DNA of 64,000 bases from Streptomyces sp. TRM68416 (GCF_014596915.1 NZ_JACVWU010000011.1:124001-188000); one strand, 5' to 3'. Positions 26,650-35,778 are shown, counted from the stretch's first letter. A program made the numbers and translations. The notes: generated from the sequence alone by a model not told the origin.

Positions 26650-29600
26650 ATGAGCCTGCACGGTCTGCTCGACGCCGTAGTCAAGGACACCGCCCTCGCG
26701 GAAGCGATCACCGCGGCCACCGACGGCAACCGCATGCACGTCGACCTCGTCGGCCCCCCGGCGGCCCGCCCCTTCGCGATCGCCGCCCTGGCCCGCGAGG
26801 CCGGCCGCCCCGTGCTGGCGGTGACGGCCACCGGCCGCGAGGCGGAGGACCTCGCCGCCGCCCTGCGCTCCCTCCTCCCTCCGGAGGGCGTCGTGGAGTA
26901 CCCGTCCTGGGAGACCCTCCCGCACGAGCGCCTCAGCCCCCGCAGCGACACCGTCGGCCGCCGCCTCGCCGTCCTGCGGCGCCTGGCCCACCCCCGCCCC
27001 GACGACCCCGAGACCGGCCCGGTCTCCGTCGTCGTCGCGCCCGTGCGCTCGGTTCTCCAACCGCAGGTCAAGGGCCTGGGCGACCTGGAACCCGTAGCGC
27101 TGCGCACCGGGCAGACCGCCGACCTGAACCAGATCGTCGAGGCGCTCGCCGCCGCCGCGTACTCCCGTGTCGAGCTGGTCGAGAAGCGCGGCGAGTTCGC
27201 CGTACGGGGCGGCATCCTCGACGTGTTCCCGCCCACCGAGGAACACCCCCTGCGCATCGAGTTCTGGGGCGACGACGTCGAGGAGATCCGCTACTTCAAG
27301 GTCGCCGACCAGCGCTCCCTGGAGGTCGCCGAGCACGGCCTGTGGGCGCCGCCCTGCCGCGAGCTGCTCCTCACCGACGACGTACGCGCCCGCGCGCGTG
27401 CGCTCGCCGAGGAACACCCCGAGCTCGGCGAGCTGCTCGGCAAGATCGCCGAGGGGATCGCCGTGGAAGGCATGGAATCCCTCGCTCCGGTCCTCGTCGA
27501 CGACATGGAGCTGCTCCTCGACGTGCTGCCCAAGGGCGCCATGGCCGTGGTGTGCGACCCCGAGCGGGTGCGCACGCGTGCCGCCGACCTCGTCGCCACC
27601 AGCCAGGAGTTCCTCCAGGCGTCCTGGGCGGCCACCGCGGGCGGCGGCGAGGCGCCCATCGACGTCGGCGCGGCCTCCCTGTGGTCCATCGCCGACGTCC
27701 GCGACCGCGCGCGCGAGCTGGACATGATGTGGTGGTCGGTGTCGCCGTTCGCCGCGGACGACGCCCTCGAAGAGGCCGACACGCTCAAGCTCGGCATGCA
27801 CGCCCCCGAGACCTACCGCGGCGACACCGCGAAGGCGCTGGCCGACACCAAGGGCTGGCTCGCCGACGGCTGGCGCACGGTCTACGTCACCGAGGGCCAC
27901 GGCCCGGCGGCCCGCACGGTCGAGGTCCTCGGCGGCGAGGGCATCGCCGCCCGCCTGGACGCGGACCTGACCACCCTGAGCCCCTCGCTCGTGCACGTGG
28001 CGTGCGGCTCGATCGACTACGGCTTCGTCGACCCGGCGCTGAAGCTCGCCGTGCTGACGGAGACCGACCTGTCGGGCCAGAAGGCGGCCGGCAAGGACGG
28101 CACCCGCATGCCGGCCCGCCGCCGCAAGACCATCGACCCGCTCACCCTCGAAGCCGGCGACTACATCGTCCACGAGCAGCACGGCGTCGGCCGCTACATC
28201 GAGATGGTCCAGCGGACCGTGCAGGGCGCCACCCGCGAGTACCTCGTCGTGGAGTACGCCCCCGCCAAGCGCGGCCAGCCCGGCGACCGCCTCTACATCC
28301 CCACCGACCAGCTGGAGCAGATCACCAAGTACGTCGGCGGCGAGGCACCCACCCTGCACCGCCTGGGCGGCGCCGACTGGACGAAGACCAAGGCGCGCGC
28401 GAAGAAGGCGGTCAAGGAGATCGCCGCGGACCTCATCAAGCTCTACTCGGCCCGCATGGCGGCCCCCGGACACGCCTTCGGCTCCGACACCCCCTGGCAG
28501 CGCGAGCTGGAGGACGCCTTCCCCTACGCGGAGACGCCCGACCAGCTCACCACCATCGCCGAGGTCAAGGAGGACATGGAGAAGTCGGTCCCGATGGACC
28601 GCCTGATCTGCGGCGACGTCGGCTACGGCAAGACGGAGATCGCGGTGCGCGCCGCCTTCAAGGCCGTACAGGACGGCAAGCAGGTGGCCGTGCTCGTGCC
28701 CACCACCCTGCTGGTGCAGCAGCACTTCGGCACGTTCAGCGAGCGCTACTCGCAGTTCCCGGTGAACGTCCGGGCGCTGTCCCGCTTCCAGACCGACACC
28801 GAGGCGAAGGCGGTCCTGGAGGGCCTCAAGGAGGGCTCGGTGGACGTGGTCATCGGCACCCACCGCCTGTTCTCCTCGGAGACGAAGTTCAAGGACCTGG
28901 GCCTGGTCATCGTCGACGAGGAGCAGCGCTTCGGCGTCGAGCACAAGGAGCAGCTGAAGAAGCTGCGCGCCAACGTCGACGTCCTGACGATGTCCGCGAC
29001 ACCGATCCCGCGCACCCTGGAGATGGCGGTGACGGGCATCCGCGAGATGTCCACCATCACCACCCCGCCGGAGGAGCGCCACCCGGTCCTCACCTTCGTC
29101 GGCCCCTACGAGGAGAAGCAGATCGGCGCGGCCATCCGCCGCGAACTGCTGCGCGAGGGCCAGGTCTTCTACATCCACAACCGGGTGGAGTCGATCGACC
29201 GCGCGGCCGCCCGGCTGCGCGAGATCGTCCCCGAGGCCCGCATCGCGACGGCCCACGGCCAGATGTCGGAGCAGGCGCTGGAGCAGGTCGTCGTCGACTT
29301 CTGGGAGAAGAAGTTCGACGTGCTCGTCTCCACGACGATCGTCGAGTCCGGCATCGACATCTCCAACGCCAACACGCTGATCGTGGAGCGCGGCGACAAC
29401 TTCGGCCTGTCCCAGCTGCACCAGCTGCGCGGCCGGGTCGGCCGCGGCAGGGAGCGCGGCTACGCCTACTTCCTGTACCCGCCGGAGAAGCCCCTGACGG
29501 AGACCGCCCACGAGCGGCTGGCGACCATCGCCCAGCACACCGAGATGGGCGCGGGCATGTACGTGGCCATGAAGGACCTGGAGATCCGCGGCGCGGGCAA

Positions 29601-30183
29601 CCTCCTCGGCGGCGAGCAGTCCGGCCACATCGCGGGCGTCGGCTTCGACCTTTACGTCCGTATGGTCGGCGAGGCCGTCGCGGACTACCGCGCCTCCCTG
29701 GAGGGCGGTGTCGAGGAGGAGCCGCCCCTGGAGGTCAAGATCGAGCTCCCCGTCGACGCGCACGTCCCGCACGACTACGCCCCCGGCGAGCGGCTCCGCC
29801 TCCAGGCCTACCGGTCCATCGCCTCCGCCAACACCGAGGAGGACATCAAGGCCGTACGCGAGGAACTCGTCGACCGTTACGGCAAGCTGCCCGAGCCGGT
29901 GGAGAACCTGCTGCTGGTGGCCGGTCTGCGGATGCTCGCGCGCGCGTGCGGCGTCGGCGAGATCGTCCTGCAGGGCACCAACATCCGCTTCGCGCCGGTG
30001 GAGTTGCGCGAGTCCCAGGAACTGCGGGTCAAGCGCCTCTACCCCGGGACCGTCATCAAGCCGGCCGTCCACCAGCTGCTGGTGCCGCGCCCGAAGACCG
30101 CGAAGGTGGGCGGCAAGCCGCTCGTCGGGCGGGAACTGCTGGGCTGGGTCGGGGAGTTCCTGGCGTCGATCCTGGGGTCGTGA
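26650..30183 (+). CDS. mfd: Transcription-repair coupling factor
   Basis: 1177 residues from the ATG at 26650. This ATPase removes RNA polymerase stalled at lesions and recruits nucleotide excision repair. Visible parts: the UvrB-like N-terminal region (YPSWETLPHERLSP near residue 84), the polymerase-interacting CarD-like domain at about 500-570 (GDYIVHEQHGVGRYIEM), the helicase core with Walker A GDVGYGKTE (about 655) and DEEQRFG (about 756), the TRG-motif region and a C-terminal TRCF domain from about 1040. Length and motif order are normal. The long open frame on the opposite strand is a shadow. Confidence 0.98.
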   Translation: MSLHGLLDAVVKDTALAEAITAATDGNRMHVDLVGPPAARPFAIAALAREAGRPVLAVTATGREAEDLAAALRSLLPPEGVVEYPSWETLPHERLSPRSDTVGRRLAVLRRLAHPRPDDPETGPVSVVVAPVRSVLQPQVKGLGDLEPVALRTGQTADLNQIVEALAAAAYSRVELVEKRGEFAVRGGILDVFPPTEEHPLRIEFWGDDVEEIRYFKVADQRSLEVAEHGLWAPPCRELLLTDDVRARARALAEEHPELGELLGKIAEGIAVEGMESLAPVLVDDMELLLDVLPKGAMAVVCDPERVRTRAADLVATSQEFLQASWAATAGGGEAPIDVGAASLWSIADVRDRARELDMMWWSVSPFAADDALEEADTLKLGMHAPETYRGDTAKALADTKGWLADGWRTVYVTEGHGPAARTVEVLGGEGIAARLDADLTTLSPSLVHVACGSIDYGFVDPALKLAVLTETDLSGQKAAGKDGTRMPARRRKTIDPLTLEAGDYIVHEQHGVGRYIEMVQRTVQGATREYLVVEYAPAKRGQPGDRLYIPTDQLEQITKYVGGEAPTLHRLGGADWTKTKARAKKAVKEIAADLIKLYSARMAAPGHAFGSDTPWQRELEDAFPYAETPDQLTTIAEVKEDMEKSVPMDRLICGDVGYGKTEIAVRAAFKAVQDGKQVAVLVPTTLLVQQHFGTFSERYSQFPVNVRALSRFQTDTEAKAVLEGLKEGSVDVVIGTHRLFSSETKFKDLGLVIVDEEQRFGVEHKEQLKKLRANVDVLTMSATPIPRTLEMAVTGIREMSTITTPPEERHPVLTFVGPYEEKQIGAAIRRELLREGQVFYIHNRVESIDRAAARLREIVPEARIATAHGQMSEQALEQVVVDFWEKKFDVLVSTTIVESGIDISNANTLIVERGDNFGLSQLHQLRGRVGRGRERGYAYFLYPPEKPLTETAHERLATIAQHTEMGAGMYVAMKDLEIRGAGNLLGGEQSGHIAGVGFDLYVRMVGEAVADYRASLEGGVEEEPPLEVKIELPVDAHVPHDYAPGERLRLQAYRSIASANTEEDIKAVREELVDRYGKLPEPVENLLLVAGLRMLARACGVGEIVLQGTNIRFAPVELRESQELRVKRLYPGTVIKPAVHQLLVPRPKTAKVGGKPLVGRELLGWVGEFLASILGS

Positions 30184-30194
30184 GGGGCCGGGCC

Positions 30195-30323
30195 GTCACC
30201 GGCTTCGGTCAGCGGCTCTGGTCCTCGGCTTCGGTCACCGGCTTCGGTCAGCGGCTCTGGTCCTCGGCTTCGGTCACCGGCTTCGGTCAGCGGCTCTGGT
30301 CCTCGGCTCCGGTCACCGGCTCT
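30195..30323 (+). repeat. 39-bp tandem repeat at the 3' end of the tetR gene
   Basis: Three full copies of a 39-bp unit beginning GTCACCGGCTTCGGTCAGCG start at 30195, 30234 and 30273, and a fourth partial copy starts at 30312. Copies one and two are identical; the third has one change. The partial copy contains the tetR stop codon, so the array looks like duplication of the gene's 3' end. Confidence 0.93.
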
Positions 30324-30921
30324 CGTCGGCCCGGAACAGCAGCGCCGCCAGGATCCGGAACACCTCCTCCGGGTTCTGCTCGCCCACCGGCCCGTCCAGG
30401 TTGTGGCTCAGCAGAAGCGTCGCGAAGCCGTGTGCCAGTGACCACGCGGCGACGCCCGCCAGGCGGCTGTCGACACCGGGTTCCTGGGGCCGGACGCCGG
30501 CGACGGCCCCGCGCAGGGCGTCGGCGGCGAGGGCGCGGGCGGTGGTCAGTTCGAGGTCGTCGGCGCGCAGCAGCCCGGGAGTGAACATCACCTGGAAGTG
30601 CGCCGGGTGCTCGCGTGCGAAACGTACGTAGCGCACGCCCGAGTCCCTGAGATCCGTGGCCTCGGCGAGGGCGGCCGCGAGCAGCCCGAACCCTTCGGCG
30701 GCAATCGCGGTGAGCAGCCCGGTGCGGTCCTTGAAGTGGTGGGCCGGTGCCGCGTGCGAGACCTCGGCGCGACGGGCGAGGTCACGCAGGCTCAGCGCGG
30801 ACGGACCGTCGGCGGCGATGACGTCGAGAGCGGCGGTGAGGACGGCCCGGCGCAGGTCACCGTGGTGGTAGCGGCGTTCGCCGGGCTTCTTGGGCGGCGG
30901 GGAGGGCTGTGCGGGGTTCAT
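30313..30921 (-). CDS. TetR/AcrR family regulator
   Basis: 202 residues. The N-terminal DNA-binding domain (about 18-65) has YHHGDLRRAVLTAALDVI and ALSLRDLARRAEVSHAAPAHHF, where the latter is the helix-turn-helix. The C-terminal ligand domain with HPAHFQVMFTP resembles the WHG-type family. It probably represses itself and the divergent SCO6745-family gene through inverted repeats in the 95-bp gap. Its stop codon lies in the last partial copy of a 39-bp tandem repeat. Ligand unknown. Confidence 0.9.
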   Translation of the reverse strand: MNPAQPSPPPKKPGERRYHHGDLRRAVLTAALDVIAADGPSALSLRDLARRAEVSHAAPAHHFKDRTGLLTAIAAEGFGLLAAALAEATDLRDSGVRYVRFAREHPAHFQVMFTPGLLRADDLELTTARALAADALRGAVAGVRPQEPGVDSRLAGVAAWSLAHGFATLLLSHNLDGPVGEQNPEEVFRILAALLFRADESR

Positions 30922-30948
30922 GTCCAGCAGGGTACGCGCAATCTAGGC

Positions 30949-30992
30949 ATTGACAAGTTCGGGGCGGTCCGGCAATCTTGTCAGTGTCAAGT
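30949..30992. promoter_or_regulatory. Candidate TetR operator and promoter
   Basis: TGACAAG at 30951-30957 and CTTGTCA at 30977-30983 form an inverted repeat. A second near-palindrome, CTTGTCAGTGTCAAG, spans 30977-30991. TTGACA at 30950-30955 makes a good -35 for the plus-strand gene with a weak -10 near 30973. The position between divergent tetR and its neighbour suits autoregulation. Confidence 0.55.
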
Positions 30993-31016
30993 TGTGGAGT
31001 GCGAGGGGGAATCACC

Positions 31017-31922
31017 ATGTCGATGCACGACGAAGCGGTGCAGAATGCGGCGGCCGACGGGATCGAACCGGCCCGCGTCCGTCAGCTCTGGCACCTGCTG
31101 GAGCCGCTGCACGCGGTGCTGTACTACGCGCCGGAGGTCTTCGAGGAGGCCGCCGCGCTCGGCTACGGTACGAAGGAGCGCTGGCCGGCCTACTTCCCGT
31201 TCCGGGCGGCCCCGTTGGGTGCGGTCGGGGGCGAGCGGGTGGCCTCCGCCTTCTACAGCTTCAGTCCCCGCATGGTCGCCGAGCACGTCGACTCGGCCTG
31301 GCGGATCGCGAGCCCCGAGGACGTGCTGGCGGCGAGGCTGCGCGGCATCGACCGGACGTACCGCGCGATATTCGGCGACCGTACCGACAGCCCGGAGCTG
31401 GCGGAGGCCGCCGCCCTCGCCCGCCGCGCCGCCGAGTCGGCGAACACGGCCGGCCGCCCGCTCGCCGCGGCCAACGCCGAACTGGCCTGGCCCGAGGCCC
31501 CGCACCTCCAGCTCTGGCACGCGGTGACGATCCTGCGTGAGCATCGCGGTGACGGCCACCTCGCGGCCCTGCTCGTGGCCGGCCTCGACCCGGCCGAGTC
31601 ACTCGTCTCCTTCGCTGCGATAGGCGCCGCGTCCGTCGAGCGCTTCGAGAGCCGCGGCTGGAGCAAGGAGGAATGGGCGGCGGCACACGGACGCCTCGCC
31701 GCCCGCGGCCTGGTCGACTCCGACGGTACGGCGACGGAGGCGGGCCGCGACCTGCGCCGCACTGTCGAGGAGCACACCGACCGTCTGGCCGCCGCCCCCT
31801 GGCGGGCACTCACCCGGCAGGACATCGACCGACTCACCGAACTGCTCGGCGAGTTCTGGGTCGCGGCACTGTCCTCCGGGCTGCTGCCCTCGGAATCGAC
31901 GCTCGGCATCGGGAAGGTCTGA
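31017..31922 (+). CDS. SCO6745 (SalK-like) family protein
   Basis: 301 residues from the ATG at 31017, which has a GAGGGGGA site. It resembles the actinobacterial SCO6745/SalK family: LWHLLEPLHAVLYYAPEV near the N-terminus, ERWPAYFPFRAAPLGAV, FYSFSPRMVAEH, then a helical region. The C-terminus carries a winged-helix-like LAARGLVDSDGTATEAGRDLR segment. The protein is soluble, without signal or membrane segments. Biochemical function is not established. It is divergent from a TetR gene, probably its regulator. Confidence 0.78.
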   Translation: MSMHDEAVQNAAADGIEPARVRQLWHLLEPLHAVLYYAPEVFEEAAALGYGTKERWPAYFPFRAAPLGAVGGERVASAFYSFSPRMVAEHVDSAWRIASPEDVLAARLRGIDRTYRAIFGDRTDSPELAEAAALARRAAESANTAGRPLAAANAELAWPEAPHLQLWHAVTILREHRGDGHLAALLVAGLDPAESLVSFAAIGAASVERFESRGWSKEEWAAAHGRLAARGLVDSDGTATEAGRDLRRTVEEHTDRLAAAPWRALTRQDIDRLTELLGEFWVAALSSGLLPSESTLGIGKV

Positions 31923-31979
31923 CGGCTCGGGACGGACGCCCGCCACCAGGGTGCGGGACTTCGGCCCCGGACAGGCGAA

Positions 31980-32013
31980 GCCGTCCGCGGTCGGTGGGTC
32001 CTCCGCGGACGGC
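31980..32013. terminator. Bidirectional terminator
   Basis: GCCGTCCGCGG pairs with CCGCGGACGGC across a 12-base loop, between convergent genes, followed by CTCTGTTT. Confidence 0.8.
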
Positions 32014-32048
32014 CTCTGTTTCAGGATGGCTCTCCGGCCTTGGGGTTC

Positions 32049-32234
32049 CTACGGTTGCTCGGGCCTGTCACGGTCCATGCCGAGCGAGCCCTCGATCCGC
32101 TGCTGCGCGTCGTCGACCTGGCTCTCGTACTTGTTGCCCGTCTTCTCGTTGACCTTCTTCTCCGCGGCGTCGGACATGTCCTTGGCCTTGTCCTGCATGC
32201 CGCGGTTGCTCTTGAACCTGTCGAGGATGCCCAT
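32049..32234 (-). CDS. Small MT0933-type antitoxin-like protein
   Basis: A 61-residue, highly charged, helical protein from the ATG at 32234, with AAGGAGCTC upstream. MGILDRFKSNRGMQDKAKD and KVNEKTGNKYESQVDDAQQ fit the MT0933 antitoxin-like family, also related to CsbD-type small stress proteins. No toxin gene is adjacent on either side, so a toxin-antitoxin role is doubtful here and a stress-linked role is equally possible. Confidence 0.75.
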   Translation of the reverse strand: MGILDRFKSNRGMQDKAKDMSDAAEKKVNEKTGNKYESQVDDAQQRIEGSLGMDRDRPEQP

Positions 32235-32373
32235 CCAGAGCTCCTTCCGGGGTGACTCAGAATCGACGATACGCCCGTGATGGAGGGAACGCGCATTTTC
32301 AGCCGATATGGTCTGGACCTCTCGGCCGCTACCGTGAGACCGGCACAACCGGCACGCAGGGGAGGGGCGCACC

Positions 32374-33144
32374 GTGACGCGTCTGAGGGGCGGAACGGCG
32401 GTCTCCGCCGCGGTACTGGGCATACTGCTCGCGGCCACGGGCTGCGAGGGGGTGGGTGACGACCTGCCGCTGGGCGGCGCCGCCTCGGGCTCAGGAGCGG
32501 GCGGTGCCGAGGGGCGCGCGGTCAGCCCGCTGGACAACCCCGACGGCACGCAACCGGGTCTCGCGGCCATCACCTCGCAGGGCGATCGGACCGAGGCGCG
32601 CGCCCTGATCGAGAAGGTGGCGACCAAGGGCCGCGGCCCCAAGACGGGTTACGACCGCGGCAAGTTCGGCTATGCGTGGATGGACACGGCCGACGGGGTG
32701 CCGCTGGCCAGGAACGGCTGTGACACCCGAAACGACCTCCTTCGCCGGGACGGTCAGAGCCTTCGCTTCCGGGCGGGCTCCGACTGTGTGGTCATTGCCA
32801 TGACGCTGCACGACCCCTACACCGGAACGACCATCGAGTGGCGCAAGCAGAAGGCCGCCGAGGTCCAGATAGACCACCTGGTGCCGCTGTCGTACAGCTG
32901 GCAGATGGGCTCCTCGCGCTGGCCGGAGGCCAAGAGGAAGCAGCTCGCGAACGACACGCTCAATCTGGTCCCCGTCCAGGGGCGGGCCAACGCGGCCAAG
33001 GGCGATTCCGGCCCCGCCTCCTGGCTCCCGCCGAACAAGCCGATCCGCTGCGCGTACGCGGTCCGCTTCGCCCAGGTCGCCATCAAGTACGAGATGCCGG
33101 TGACGGCCGCGGACAAGCAGATGATGCTGCGTCAGTGCGGGTGA
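32374..33144 (+). CDS. Secreted HNH-family (DUF1524) lipoprotein
   Basis: 256 residues from a GTG at 32374. The signal peptide ends in LLAATGC, a lipobox with C24 as the probable lipid-modified residue. After a Gly/Ser-rich linker comes a DUF1524-type HNH domain: TGYDRGKFGYAW, CDTRNDLLRRD, QIDHLVPLSYSW and LANDTLNLVPVQGRANAAKGD, with the His/Asp/Asn positions of a beta-beta-alpha metal nuclease intact. Related Streptomyces proteins are extracellular nucleases. It is monocistronic. Confidence 0.88.
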   Translation: MTRLRGGTAVSAAVLGILLAATGCEGVGDDLPLGGAASGSGAGGAEGRAVSPLDNPDGTQPGLAAITSQGDRTEARALIEKVATKGRGPKTGYDRGKFGYAWMDTADGVPLARNGCDTRNDLLRRDGQSLRFRAGSDCVVIAMTLHDPYTGTTIEWRKQKAAEVQIDHLVPLSYSWQMGSSRWPEAKRKQLANDTLNLVPVQGRANAAKGDSGPASWLPPNKPIRCAYAVRFAQVAIKYEMPVTAADKQMMLRQCG

Positions 33145-33174
33145 CCTCCGTGAGGCGGGGCGGAGGCGACGGGA

Positions 33175-33293
33175 TCAGCGGGTGGGCGGGACGAACTCGG
33201 GCTGGTCGAGCAGGCGCAGCCAGCTTCCGTCGGGCCGGCGCCTGACGACCTGCGCCCGCGCGCCGGCTCCGTCCTTCGGCGGGGTCGAGGTGA
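33175..33293 (-). pseudogene. C-terminal remnant of a minus-strand gene (SnoaL/DUF4440-like end)
   Basis: Read on the minus strand, about 35 codons encode ARAQVVRRRPDGSWLRLLDQ followed by PEFVPPTR and a stop at 33175-33177. This is the typical last strand of a SnoaL/DUF4440-like protein. No upstream part of such a gene exists; the sequence beyond about 33293 belongs to a LysR gene on the other strand. I read it as the tail of a deleted gene. Confidence 0.6.
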
Positions 33294-33295
33294 GG

Positions 33296-34126
33296 GCGCG
33301 GGTGCACATCAGTCAGTCCGGCGTCAGCGCCCAGATCCGCCAGCTCGAACGGGAACTCGGTGCCGAGCTGTTCGACCGGTCCGCCCGCACCGTCACCCTC
33401 ACCGTTGCGGGGAAGGCCGCACTCGAACACGCCCGTGCCGCACTCGCCGCGGTCGGGGCGGTGGGCGAGGCAGTGGACGAGGTGGCCGGCCTGATCCGCG
33501 GCCGGCTCACCGTCGGGATGGTCATCGGCTGCACCCTCACCCCGCTCTTCGAAGCCCTCGCCGCATTCCACGCGGCACACCCCGGTGTGGAGATCTCGCT
33601 GCTGGAGGACAGCTCCGACCGCCTCACCGAAGCGGTACGCGGCGGCGCCGTCGACGTGGCACTCATTGGGACCGCGACGGCCGCCCCCGACGGGCTGGAG
33701 GCGCTGACCATCGTCAGCGAACGGCTCGTCGCGGCAGTCCCGGCCGACCACCCCTTGGCGAAAAAGCGCCGGGTCACCCTGCGCGACCTGACGGCCTACC
33801 CAATCGTGTGCATGCCGCCCGGCACGGGCCTGCGCGCCGTATTCGATCAGGCGTGCGCAGCGCAGAACCTCCAACCCACGATCGCGCTGCAGGCCAGCGC
33901 CGCGGATGCCATGGCCGACCTCGCCGCCCGCGGGCTCGGCGTCGCCGTCCTCAGCACCTCGATGGCCGAGAGCTACCGCGACCGGCTCACCGCTCGCACC
34001 CTTGACGATGCCGTAGCGCCGGCCCTGCTCGCCCTGGTGTGGAAGAGCGCACCCGGCCCCGCGGTGCGAGAGGTGCTCGTGCACAGCCGACAAGCCTTCG
34101 CGGACTGTCCGGGGCCGCGCCAGTAG
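33296..34126 (+). pseudogene. LysR-family regulator lacking the first half of its DNA-binding domain
   Basis: Homology begins abruptly at HISQSGVSAQIRQLEREL, the recognition-helix half of a LysR winged helix. The usual first 20-25 residues (the MELRQLRYF-type helix and turn) are absent. The effector domain that follows is complete: GRLTVGMVIGCTLTP, ADHPLAKKRRVTLRDL and so on. The frame is open from a GTG at 33182, but the extra N-terminal residues are the antisense of another gene's tail. The protein is probably unable to bind DNA normally. Together with the remnant at 33175-33293 this marks a deletion joint near 33293. Confidence 0.72.
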
Positions 34127-34211
34127 AGGGCCGGCGGTGTCATCGGGAACTGCCCGCGGCCGGGTGCCAAAAGGATTTCCCAGCTCCGCGACCTGCGCCT
34201 ACGGTGATCGC

Positions 34212-34955
34212 ATGGAACTGAAGGTGTCGAGTCTCGCCGAGCGCCCCGAGATGTCGGAGCGGGTCGTGGCCATGCCGTCCAGTTGGCCGGAGCCGGTCAT
34301 GAACGACCATGTGGGCAACGCCCATTACGGCAGGATCGCCACCGAACTGCCGCAGTACGTGCAGTTTGCCGAGGACGGGCAGGGCGAGGTCGTCGCCCAC
34401 GCCTACAGCGTGCCCTTCGCCCTCGCCGCCGAGGGCCGCGGCACCCTGCCCGCCCGCGGCTGGGACGAGGTGCTCGTCTGGGCCTTCAGCGACCTGCGCC
34501 GCGGCGTGCGCCCCGACACGGTCAGCGCCGTCTCGGTCACCGTCGCCCCGCACGCCCAGGGCCTCGGCCTGTCCGGCCTGATGCTCTCGGCCATGCGGGA
34601 CAACGCCCGCGCCCACGGCTTCCGCGAGGTCGTCGCCCCCGTCCGCCCCAACGCCAAGCACCTCGAACCGCACACCCCCATCGAGGAGTACGCCCACCGC
34701 GTACGGCCCGACGGGCTGCCCCACGACCCGTGGCTGCGCGTGTACGCACGGGCGGGCGCCGTGATCGACTCGGTGGCGACGGCCTCCATGACGGTGTCCG
34801 GCTCGCTGGAGCAGTGGCGCGACTGGACCGGGCTGCCCTTCGACACCGCGGGCGACGTCGAGGTCCCCGGCGCGCTGGTGCCGGTGCGCTGCGAGCCGGA
34901 ACGGGGTTACGCCGTCTACGTCGAGCCCAACGTATGGATGCGGCACCCGCTGTGA
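34212..34955 (+). CDS. GNAT-like N-acetyltransferase
   Basis: 247 residues from the ATG at 34212. The central part has the acetyl-CoA binding signature VSVTVAPHAQGLGLSGLML (near residues 104-122), preceded by beta strands and followed by a helix and VVAPVRPNAKHLEPHTPIEEY. Proteins of this layout in actinomycetes are annotated as GNAT enzymes with unknown substrate. It is convergent with the lipoprotein gene (10-bp gap). The ribosome site is weak (GGTGATCG), so the start is moderately sure. Confidence 0.75.
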   Translation: MELKVSSLAERPEMSERVVAMPSSWPEPVMNDHVGNAHYGRIATELPQYVQFAEDGQGEVVAHAYSVPFALAAEGRGTLPARGWDEVLVWAFSDLRRGVRPDTVSAVSVTVAPHAQGLGLSGLMLSAMRDNARAHGFREVVAPVRPNAKHLEPHTPIEEYAHRVRPDGLPHDPWLRVYARAGAVIDSVATASMTVSGSLEQWRDWTGLPFDTAGDVEVPGALVPVRCEPERGYAVYVEPNVWMRHPL

Positions 34956-34965
34956 CGCCGGGGGT

Positions 34966-35778
34966 TCAGGCGCCGGGCTCGTCCAGGTCCAGGACCTCGC
35001 CGGTCGGCGCGTCTGCCGGAACGGGCTTGTCGAACTCGCTGAACGACAGCGCACCGGAGTCCGACGGGGTCGTGCTCACCAGCCGCAGCAGATACGGCTC
35101 GCCCTCGGTCGCCACGTACAGCGTGTAGCTGTCCTTGCCGTCCTTCTCGTGCAGCGTGATCGCGGGCTTGCCGTCCACGGTCGTGGTCTTCCCGCGGGTG
35201 GCGTCCGAGTTGGAGTCGGCGGCGTCGCCCAGCATCGCCTCCAGGTCGCACAGCTCCGTCATGCCTTCGGCGTCCGGGCCCTTCGCCGACATCTTGGTCC
35301 ACTTCCCGGCGAGCATGTCCACGGTCGCGTCGACGTCCGCCTTCGGCTCGCCCTCGCTCTGGGCGCGCAGGAACGCTTCGTCGTACTTCATGTAGAGGGT
35401 GTCGCCGGTCTTGATCAGGTCGGTCCTGCCCTCACCGTCCATGCTCATGTGGCCGGCGCACTCGCCCTTCTTGTTCAGGGCGAGGTCGAGCTGGATCATG
35501 CCGCCGCTCTCCTCGTCGGGAACCTCGCCCTTCATACGGAGCGAGGCGGCCTCGGTGGTGGCCTTCGCCGCCCGGTCGGCGATCTCCCCGCCGGTCAGCC
35601 CGGCGAAGGGCTCCTTCTTCTCGGTCTTCTCGGTCTTCTCGGCGGAGGGGCCGGCCTTGTCCGTCGGGCTCGAACTGTTCGTCTTCTCCTGCGCCTTGTC
35701 CTCGCCGGACTGGCAGGCGGTGACGGTGGTGGCGGCCGCGGCGGCGAGGCAGAGAGCGGCAAGTGCGGTGCGACGCAT
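34966..35778 (-). CDS. LppX/LprG-like lipoprotein
   Basis: 270 residues with a lipoprotein signal: MRRTALAALCLAAAA, then TVTAC, where C22 is the probable lipid anchor. A Lys/Glu/Ser-rich linker follows, then a domain from about residue 58 that resembles the actinobacterial LprG/LppX fold: GGEIADRAAKATTEAASLRM, GDTLYMKYDEAFL, GKWTKMSAKG and YLLRLVSTTPSDSG. Such proteins bind lipids at the outer membrane face. It is divergent from the methylase-like gene; its promoter region is shared with GTGTACAC-type sites. Confidence 0.82.
   Translation of the reverse strand: MRRTALAALCLAAAAATTVTACQSGEDKAQEKTNSSSPTDKAGPSAEKTEKTEKKEPFAGLTGGEIADRAAKATTEAASLRMKGEVPDEESGGMIQLDLALNKKGECAGHMSMDGEGRTDLIKTGDTLYMKYDEAFLRAQSEGEPKADVDATVDMLAGKWTKMSAKGPDAEGMTELCDLEAMLGDAADSNSDATRGKTTTVDGKPAITLHEKDGKDSYTLYVATEGEPYLLRLVSTTPSDSGALSFSEFDKPVPADAPTGEVLDLDEPGA

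Noticed and set aside
26212..30072. A 1286-residue open frame antisense to mfd
   Set aside because: Composition is typical of the antisense of a high-GC gene (Gly/Val/Leu/Asp-rich, no motifs), and mfd itself is unmistakable.
30195..30323. CRISPR-like array
   Set aside because: Copies are directly adjacent with no spacers, and no cas genes are present; it is a minisatellite.
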